The translations under genes and the position numbers were made by a program. Shown one piece after another: positions 53,520 through 61,526 of a DNA stretch of 64,000 bases. The notes beneath the pieces were generated by a model. The model saw only the letters and a program-made list of their open reading frames with translations. It made no database searches and was not told the origin of the DNA. Every line of letters starts with the position of its first letter. Positions within the stretch are counted from its first letter, which is position 1. Source of the stretch: Phytophthora quininea (taxonomy: Eukaryota > Oomycota > Peronosporomycetes > Peronosporales > Peronosporaceae); NCBI GenBank assembly GCA_011947345.1, contig JAAVTG010000755.1, positions 62,001 through 126,000 on the forward strand, in the 5' to 3' direction.

Positions 53520-55272
53520 CCGACCCACCTTGCTTATAGCCGACACCTGCTTGTAACGGACAGGTCACATATAGCCAATCAGAGATCTTTGATAGTAGGG
53601 TAAGGGTGACTCCTCTTGTAACGGACAGTCAGCAATCTCAGCCATTCATTGTTATTTCCTGAAGCCAGCTAGAGCCATTTCAGCTTCACGCCGGCCAAGC
53701 GCAATGGCCAAGCGCAACTCCTACACCGCTGCTGAGAAGCTGGAAATCGTCCAGCACTTGCAGCGCTACGATGACATTCGTGCCACTATTAACCTCTTTT
53801 TCAGCGATCTAGCTGTACACGCGTACGACAGTAGAAGAAAGCTTATCCTAGAATGGCGTCAGAAGGAAGAAGAGCTTGAACGTGCATGCAGCACAGGAAG
53901 AGGCTCACAGCTCAAGAAGATTCGTCCTCCGAGCCACACCCGCGCTGTCGGCTGACGCCGAGCTCCGATTGGTCGCTTGGATCAACGAGCTGCGTGAGGA
54001 GGGTGTACCTGTCTCGAACCTAATGCTGAGGCTGCAGGCCTTAGAAATAGGGCGCGAAGAGGGCGCTGTAGGGTTCCAAGCATCGTGGTCGTGGTGCACT
54101 CGCTTCAAGGAAGACAATAGGCTGTCACTGCGGTGTCGGACGCGCCAAGGGCAGACGCAGCCGGCTGAACTCGACAAGATCCGAGCCGATTTTGCTCGCC
54201 TTGTACAGGCAACTATGCGAGAACTCGGCGTGTCCACAGTCTACAATGCGGATCAAACAGGTAAACCAAGGTAATAAGATATTCTATTGTAAAGCCAGAA
54301 CTAATAACATGTTGTTTGTGTCTAGCGGTATTTTTGAATATCTGCCCAAGAAAACAATAAATGCTAGTGGCGAGAAAACAGTTTGGGTGCGCTGCGGTGG
54401 AAAGAGTAAAGAGAGAGCTACAGCGATGCTCCTCGGCGACTCTGAGGGCAACAAATACACGCCATTCGTTGTATTCAAGTCGAAACCGTCTGACAACCCA
54501 GCTACTGCGGCCAGCAACATCAGTCTGCGCAACGGTTTCGGCAAGATTGTTTGGAAGGAGATCGAGAGCATGCAAAAGAGACTGGCCTGCTGATCTACGG
54601 AAATGCAAAAGGTAAAACAATAATGCGGTACAAATGGCTTATGATTTATCTAACTGAAATCGTGTTTTCTAGCGTGGTGGAACAGATTTTTGTCAATTGC
54701 GTTTTTACGTTTTCATTTTGCTGAGCGCCAATTCCCGAGAAACCTGTGCTGTTGCTATGGGACGATTTTTCGGGGCATTGGACTCCCGACGTGGTCACCT
54801 ACGCTCGCAGCATCAACGTAGTGCTACTGAAAGTCCCCCTAATGCTACTTCGGTTTGCCAGCCGGCAGATGTGGCCTGGAATCGGCCCTTTAAGGACCGT
54901 ATGCGTCTGTTCTGGGTGGGTGAGCTGCGTCGTCAGCTCCGCCAGCGGGAGCAGGGCGTGAAATTCCGCCTGAGGCCTCCATCTCGCTCTGATATTGCGA
55001 GATGGATCTGGCGCTCGTGGAACCTTTAAGCTCAGCTATTATAGCGTCCGGCTACAAAAAGGCAGAAATCTACGTCTCGGATATAGATAGAGAGGCAAGC
55101 GAGGTGGTGGAGCGCCTGCAGGAACTGGGTGTCGCCGACGACAATGAGCTGGACTCGGATGACGATTTTGAATAAACTTGCTTCCTTTGCTGTTGACTGT
55201 GTCTTTTTGTGTTCGAGTGCAAAAACACTCACTTCAAGATTATACTTGTCGGCTATAAGCAAGGCGGGTCGG
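53520..55272 (+). mobile_element. Pogo-like (Tc1/mariner superfamily) DNA transposon B
   Basis: 1,753 bp, nearly identical to element A but inverted. The 26-bp terminal repeats lie at 53,520-53,545 and 55,247-55,272, flanked by TA at 53,518-19 and 55,273-74. Its right end is only about 20 bp upstream of the initiator (TTCATTC, 55,294) and 50 bp from the ATG of FYVE-START 5. Confidence 0.9.
53704..55175 (+). pseudogene. Pogo-like transposase, element B (broken)
   Basis: Same architecture as element A: CENP-B-like helix-turn-helix, DQT / WDDFSGHW / QPADVAWN catalytic core, two short introns and an acidic tail ending DSDDDFE at TAA 55,175. Private lesions: a 2-bp deletion near 53,944 (CGCGCGCTG in A, CGCGCTG here) and one A missing near 54,575 (MQKETGL). 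The two one-base deletions in the ERPIPEKP and KVPPNATSV regions are shared with A. The A-run deletion near the C-terminus of A is absent here. The two copies therefore share old damage and carry separate recent damage. Confidence 0.75.
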
Positions 55273-55293
55273 TATCGCCCGCGATTATAATAG

Positions 55294-55303
55294 TTCATTC
55301 GCG
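55294..55303 (+). promoter_or_regulatory. Initiator-like core promoter of FYVE-START 5
   Basis: TTCATTCGCG lies 20-29 nt before ATG 55323, with the transposon end about 20 bp upstream. Confidence 0.4.
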
Positions 55304-55322
55304 TACTTTCCAATTGTCCGCG

Positions 55323-57332
55323 ATGCTGTCAGCACGCCGAGGTCGAGCAAAGTCTCGGTACGTTTCCAGGTCTTTGGATGAAGTGAAGGTCTCCGATACC
55401 GGTAACTAACTGGCGGTGGTCGGTCTCACTTTGTTTTCGATGGCAGCAGGAATGACGCTAAGACGTTCCCGCTTCCAGACAGCTACTTCCCACCCGTGGA
55501 GCTGTCGGACGAGCAGATTCAACACTACGAAGTGCAGGTGGAGCAGATTGTCAAGAACGCGTTGCTCGAGTACGAGCGGCATGAGGCCAAGGGGCCTACC
55601 CGATCTATGGCGCGCCGTGGACGTCCGTCGGCACGGAAGGCTCGTTGACTGCGATTCGACAGGAGACCCCTGGAGGGCTCTCAAACAGCGAGTTTCGCGT
55701 GTACGGACGAATTCAAGGCCACTACAGAAACTTCATGGACTTCTTCTACGCCGAGACGTCCGAGCAGCTCTTCGAGTGGAACCAGTTCATGTTTGGCTAC
55801 GCGGTGGACGCCGTCGTGCTCAAGAACATCCACAAGCGAGGCTCGGGCGAGCCGCACGAGTACCTGGGCATCAAGTGGACGTGTCTGCAGCCGTCGTCCT
55901 TCGGTCGGAAGCGCGACTTGTGCTATCTCGAGTACTTGACGTACACCAAGGACGAGCTCAACCGCAACGTTGGTATTCGTGTCACCCTGCCCGTAGAGAT
56001 TGACGAGTGCCCCGACCTCTATCGACCGTTGAAGGTGAAGCGCATCAAGACACACAGCGTCACCATCGTCCGGCCGACCGGATCAGCGTCTGAGGCGACA
56101 CAGCTTTTCGCCATGAGCGAGAACGACTTTGCGGGGCTGTCGGTGAGCGCCAAAAGCTTCCGGAAGCTCATGCGAATGTACAACGATATGTCCATGTACG
56201 TCGACTCGAAGCAGATTTCGAGGCAGGGCATGATGTGCAAGAAGAACTGGGTGCCCAACGAGTCGCGCAAGGCCTGCACAGGCTGCAACCTGTCGTTTAA
56301 CGCTGCTACTCGCCGCCGGTATCACTGTCGGCTCTGCGGCGACATCTTCTGCCACCACTGTGTGATCATGCGAGCTACTGCGCGCGAGCAGAGCACCGCA
56401 ACCAAGTCGCGAACGTTTCAGGTCGCTAAGGCGCATTTCTGTAAGGCGTGCCTCTCGGCAATACGCAGGAAAGCGAGGCGTCCCTAGCGAGGGCATCCGG
56501 TGTGTCCGCCGAGACGCAGCGCAGCAGCAACGACGCTGTCAGCACAGATAGCAAGCGAGGCAAACTCAGGAAGACGACCTCCAACGTGAGCGCATGCAGC
56601 TCGCAAGAATGGTGGGAGGAGTCTCCGCCTGAGTGGTCCGAGTCCGAGTGGTCTGAAACGGAGTCCGAGGACGCCAGCAAGGCCTCGCTCAACGCGTCTG
56701 GTCGGTCGAGACTTGCGTCGTCACTGTCGTCCTCGCACTCGTCGTGGACGGCGACTCGGCCGGACGATACGCTGGAGAAGGACGACATGTCGTTCATTGC
56801 TACCTTGGACGTCATCGACGACGAGGTGGCCGTGCTGGACGAGAAACCACGGCACCCCAGGCTGAACAGGAAGGCGTCGAGCCGATTCTCGAAATCCCGT
56901 CGAAAGTCGTCACTGCTGCAGTCGCAACCACCGCTGCGTCGAGCGGTGACCGACGAGATCGCCGAAGTGATCGACACGACGGACATGATGCCGGTGTCGG
57001 AGCTTCGACGGCAGTCACGGTCCGGCACGGGGTTTGTCCTGCCCAGCAAGTACAACAGGAGGCGAGGAAGCCGTGACTCGCTGCTAGCTTCCAGCGCGCC
57101 GCGCCCCGGCCGCGGGCTCAGTCGCGACGAGTGTTCGAACCGGTACCGGTCGTCGCGCTCCATCAGCCAGTGCCTGGCGGAGCAGGAGGAGCTGCTGCGG
57201 TGCATGCTCAGCGTCAGCCGCGTGAGCTCGAACCTTGGCGTCGAGTCCAAGAGGTTGTCGTCGTCGGACAAGGTGAACCTGGCAGCGACGATGCCCGTGC
57301 AGCGCACGAAAGTCCGGCTGTACGAGATCTAG
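55323..57332 (+). CDS. FYVE-START protein 5, two exons
   Basis: Exon 1 is 55,323-55,357 (MLSARRGRAKS), intron 55,358-55,446 (GTACGT..GGCAG, 89 bp) with a CAGCAG tandem acceptor, exon 2 beginning RNDAKTFPLPDSYFPPVELS. One C is missing near 55,590 (KGPYPIYGAPW). The START-like part is clean (YGRIQGHYRNFMDFFYAETS, KWTCLQPSSFGRKRDLCYLE). The FYVE finger is CTGC, RRRYHCRLCGDIFCHHC, FCKAC. One base is missing near 56,462 (NTQESEASLARASG). The tail carries all shared motifs: SWSESEWSETES-like acidic Trp repeats, LDVIDD, EVIDTTDMMPVSEL and SISQCLAEQEELLRCML, ending VRLYEI. It closes the cluster. Confidence 0.8.
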
Positions 57333-58149
57333 TGCGAACGCTTCCGTTGCCGACAACGACCTGACTAGTATTATCTATCAACCAACCATTTAACCCCGCT
57401 GCGATCGAAGCAGCAAAACAAGTTGCCATCAGAAACACACACATTGAAAGCCTCCACCTCGTTCTTCGTACGTTACGTTCACTGCCGCGTTGTCGAGCAA
57501 GAGCAAAGGGACCTCCATGGGGATAGCCTTGCAATAGGGAAGAAGCTGCCGCGTGGTATTGCAGCAGGAGTAGTTGCCCTCCCGGCGGTCGGTAGTTGTT
57601 CATTTGCAGCGAGGAAAGGTTGATCAGGACAACGAGCTGCAGCTAGCTGGCGCCATCGCGGGTCATCGATCGGCTGTCGGCCCTGACATTGGAGTCGGAG
57701 GCTGCACGTGCGATATGATGGCGTTGCAGCTAACCATTGCAGCTGAGGAAGCTGGATCCTTGGAAGATGTCGCGGAGCGGTGGAGTAGGTCGAGTCCCCT
57801 CGAAACGCTCCAACGTGGACACTGCACCGCAGCGCTCATGAACTCCGTGCCATTATTTAGCGCGGAGCTCGGAGCCTCGATGCCGGAGCCCTGCCTTGCG
57901 TTCTGCCAGCAGCGAGCCAAACCGCATACAATTACTTCAACCGCATTTTTCAGCACAATCGGTGCGTGTCTTCTGCAAGTGGCAACATCCTAGTTCCCGA
58001 TTAAGTACATATCGGATTGACGCTTGGGCAGTTAGTTAGTTGACTTGAGTTCGCTTGCTTTTATGTAGCCATCAACTTTATCGAGAACAGACGACCCGGC
58101 AGGCTTCGAAGAAACGTGCAGGCAGTTCTGACGATGCGTCACTTCCAAA
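57333..58149. other. Intergenic between FYVE-START 5 and the PH/coiled-coil gene
   Basis: 817 bp containing open frames of up to 139 codons without any recognised domain. No repeat or RNA gene is seen. Confidence 0.4.
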
Positions 58150-60704
58150 ATGGCTGAGGGCCGCTCATTTCGCGGTTTGCTTGGACGTAAGCAGCGCAAG
58201 CACCAGCGGTCTGAGGAGCCTGCCGCCGACGTGCCTGCCCATAGCCACAGCGCCACCAGCAGCATCAGCTCGCCCGCCCCCAGGAGGAGCCCCCGCCAGG
58301 ATGGAGGGCATGCTCAAGAAGCGCGCGGCCAAAGTGCCCGTGATGCACGACCGCTACTGCGTGGCCACGTGGGAGCTGGACGCGGACGACCGCAAGTGCG
58401 TCATGCTGCGCAGCTACAAGAACCGCAAGAACTACGACGCCCACCCGGAGAAGCCCACGAGCGTGCACCAGCTCAAGTGCATCAGCGACTGGGACGGCAA
58501 GACGGGCTTCCACCGCTATCAGCACGCCTTCATCATGGAGACGAGGGACAAGAAGCTCTTCCAGTGCGTGGCCCCTTCGGCCGCCGAGAAGGACAAGTGG
58601 GTGGAGCTCATGGCCATCCAGTCGGCCTTCGGCTTGGGCGAGGGCGCCCCGGCGGGAGGGACATGCGTCTCGGCTCTGTCGGCAGCCTCGTGCCGTTGCG
58701 ACGCACGGCCAGCGTCGAGTCGGCGGACAACGGCAAGCCGCGGGCCAACACGAGCGCGTCCATCGGCAAAAATCCCGCGGAGAGAGCGACGTCAACGCGA
58801 CGGACGCGCACTCGACGGACTCGGAAGACCAGGGACGTTTCCCTGGCCACGACGGGCTCTTCCGCTCCGTTTCGGGAGACTCGATCGACTCGGCAGACGT
58901 CGCCAAGACTGGCGAGCCGGAGGACTGGGGGCTCTATGGAGGCAACAGCGACGCCAAGTCCAAGTACGAAGTGGCAGACGACGCCAAGCCAGTGCTGCTG
59001 GACAAGGAGCTGCTCAACTCGCGTGGCGACAAGACGATGGCCACGGATTCGTATCTGTTCGAGGACAACGGCAAGAGCCGCTTCGGCGCGGTAGTGGTCA
59101 AGGGCACCGAGGGTAACGAAGACGACGATGACGCCGAGTTTGTGGATGGAGAGTTTGCCGCTCGCCAGGCGCGGGTGGAGAACGAGAAGCAACAGCGGCG
59201 TCGTGCGGAGAAGCTCGAGTCGAACCGCGACCTGGCTGCAGAGATGGCGGCGGCGCGTCTGAAAGAGATGCGCAAGGACGCTCGTCACCCGAAGAAGTCG
59301 AGCCACAGCCGCCCGTCGGATCTCAGCGATGAAGAGCTGGAGGAGGACCAATCCGTTGCAGTGGAAGGCGACGTGGAAGATGTAGCTGAGCTGGAAGAAG
59401 TGACTCGGCGCCACAGCAGTCGCAGCCGTCGCAGCTCCAAGAGTCGCAAGAAGAGCTCTGCTAGCAATAGCGAAAACACGGAAACTGCGAACGGAGGGTA
59501 TGCAACTGGCGATGACGACGCAGAGGAAGAGGAGGAAGAGCTCGCCACAGCTGCTGGTGTGGCTGAAGCCGATAGCCAGGAAGCTGAAGAGCTCCGTGAG
59601 CTCAAGAAGAAGTACCGTGCGGAGCGTCGCGCCAAGAAGAAACTACTCCGTGAAAAGGAAGAGGAGGAGCGTACTGCGCTGCAAGCCGCTGAGTTGGCTC
59701 GTAATCACCGCGAAGAGCAGCGTGCTCGCGAGGAGGCAAAGGCCCGTGAAGAGCAGGAGAAGCGTGACAAGAAGGAGCGTAAAGAGATGAAGGAGAAGCT
59801 GAAGCGCGAAAAGGCCAAGCAACGCCAAGCTGAGGCAGCTCTTCGGCAAGTAGTTGAGCAGAAGCAGGCTGAAGAGGAGCGTCGGGAGCATGAGCGTCGG
59901 GAGAAGAAAGAGAGGAAAGAGAAGAAGAAGGAGAAGAAGATCAAGAAAAAGGAGAAGTTCACGACGGTTGCTGAGCGGATGCAGAAGAAGGATGAGCGTG
60001 ACGCTGACCGCGCCGCCGCTCATGCCAGCGAGCCAAAGGCAGAAGTTTCCAACGCTCTTGTCGTCGTGGAAACTCCAGTAGCGTCGGAACCACCGCAGCC
60101 ATCTCCTGCTCCTACTGTGGCAGCCCCTGTGGCGATAACCTCGTCCGCTCAGACGGAACCGGTTGCTGCAGAGTCGGCATCTGCTGCAGCCCCCACTGCT
60201 GTCGCTCCTGCTGCTCCCGCCACTGCCCCCATTGCTACGCCCGCTAGTGCACCTGCCGCACCCGTTTCGGCTCCCGCTGCGGCCGGGCCCGCAGTTGTCC
60301 AGCCGCAGCCCATGCCGATGTACCAGGTCGTCCCGCCCCCGTTCGTGCCGACGTACGGTCCGCAGAGCATGCCTGCCTACGGTCTTGCCGCTACGTTTGG
60401 CGCATTCCCACCGCTCTACTCGGCTCCGTACAGCTACGGTGCCCCCGTGGTGCAGCAGCCGCCGATGGGCTTTGTGGCTGGACTGAGCTCGATGGGGTCG
60501 TTCCGCAAGGCTGCGGGCCCTGAACCTGCGCCCAGTGAAGACGCTGGCGAGCCGATGATCGGGCCTCAGCTCCCGACGCCGGAAGAGCGCGCTGCTGCCT
60601 CCTCGACAGGCTCCAGCACGCCTTCCTCGCCCCCGCCGCCGCCTCCGTCCGCCGGTGCAAAGCTGACGAATCTGCCGGAGCTCCCGGACGTCGTTGGGTT
60701 TTAG
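58150..60704 (+). CDS. PH domain plus long charged coiled-coil and Ala/Pro-rich tail protein
   Basis: The start MAEGRSFRGLLGRKQRKHQR leads, after a frame change near 58,290, into a PH domain (58,302-58,620): MEGMLKKRAAKVPVMHDRYC, KCVMLRSYKN, and the closing helix PSAAEKDKWVELMAIQSAFG. Further frame changes near 58,655 and 58,790 bridge a Ser-rich linker (VGSLVPLRRTASVESADNGK; ESDVNATDAHSTDSEDQGR). From about 59,100 the frame is clean: a long Lys/Glu/Arg helix (to about 60,000), an Ala/Pro-rich stretch, a Tyr/Pro-rich stretch, and a Pro run before VVGF. The layout suggests a membrane-binding scaffold. Exact homologues are not recognised. Confidence 0.7.
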
Positions 60705-61086
60705 GTCGTGTATGCTTTGCTCAGAGAGGATGTTGTTTTAAGTTATGCAAGACGTTTGCCTTCTTGCCGTGCTGATTCGAGTTGCCTAGAAGGCAGGCTT
60801 CCACAGCAAGAAGAAGAACTCGTTGATCAAGCTTGCCATTGCCTGCAACGCAATGTGCATGTGAGTGAGCTTCAAACCGCGTTGAATCTACTGTACTTGG
60901 TCTTTGTATTCGATGGGCCCTACCCTAATTCAGGAAATGACACGCCGCTGTCGGCACGCGACGCTTCGCCAGCCAATGAAAGGCGTTGTTGAAGTTGCCG
61001 GCAACTTGCGAATGACTTTAGCCTGGTCATTCTCCCATTTGCGTCGTGTGCATCAAGTCTCTTCGGCTTCCTCCCAAACGCTCACC
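60705..61086. other. Intergenic with the core promoter of the small ORF
   Basis: 382 bp. TCATTCTCCCATTTGC at 61,027-61,042 is one of the best matches in the window to the oomycete initiator plus CAWTTT element. Confidence 0.45.
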
Positions 61087-61205
61087 ATGTTCGACCAGCT
61101 AAACCACGCCGCTGCCCGCCCGTGCCCGTGGCCTCCTCCGTCGCCAAGGACAAGACGACCGACCCGTCCTCCGCCTTCGAGCGCTCGGGCTGGGTGTACA
61201 TCTAA
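61087..61205 (+). CDS. Possible microprotein (about 39 residues), one frame break
   Basis: ATG 61087 lies 45-60 nt after a strong core promoter (61,027-61,042). It reads MFDQLNHAAAR, then after one missing base near 61,118 continues VPVASSVAKDKTTDPSSAFE and ends RSGWVYI at TAA 61,203-61,205. As written, without the correction, the first frame runs on to 61,359 with an unnatural Pro/Arg composition. No family is recognised. It could also be the first exon of a longer gene (a GTGTAC donor lies inside GWVYI). The promoter is the main support. Confidence 0.35.
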
Positions 61206-61526
61206 ACCCTCGCAAGCGTTCGCCCAAGCTGGAGGCTGCCCCATCTTGTACCAATATTTTAAAGCGGAGAGCAGCAGCCAGCACTCGCAGGCTGTAAATT
61301 ACAACGTCCAATGCAACGCAACTTCTCTTCTCAACAACGTTTTTGCGTCCACCGATTAATACTAGTACTAGCTAGCATCGCCGCTGCCTCAGTCGTTTCG
61401 TGGCAATTCCGCGTCTCCTATAAATACGTGGGGCGCCCACACCCGCGCAGTCGACGGCCCCGAGGCCGAATGGAAGACGGACGTAACGCGCCCTTGTGAT
61501 TCTGGCCGCGTGCTCTCTCAGTCGCA

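Noticed and set aside
61087..61359. Long uncorrected frame from ATG 61087 to 61,359
   Set aside because: The translation turns into Pro/Arg-rich noise after 11 residues; the corrected short frame is more natural.
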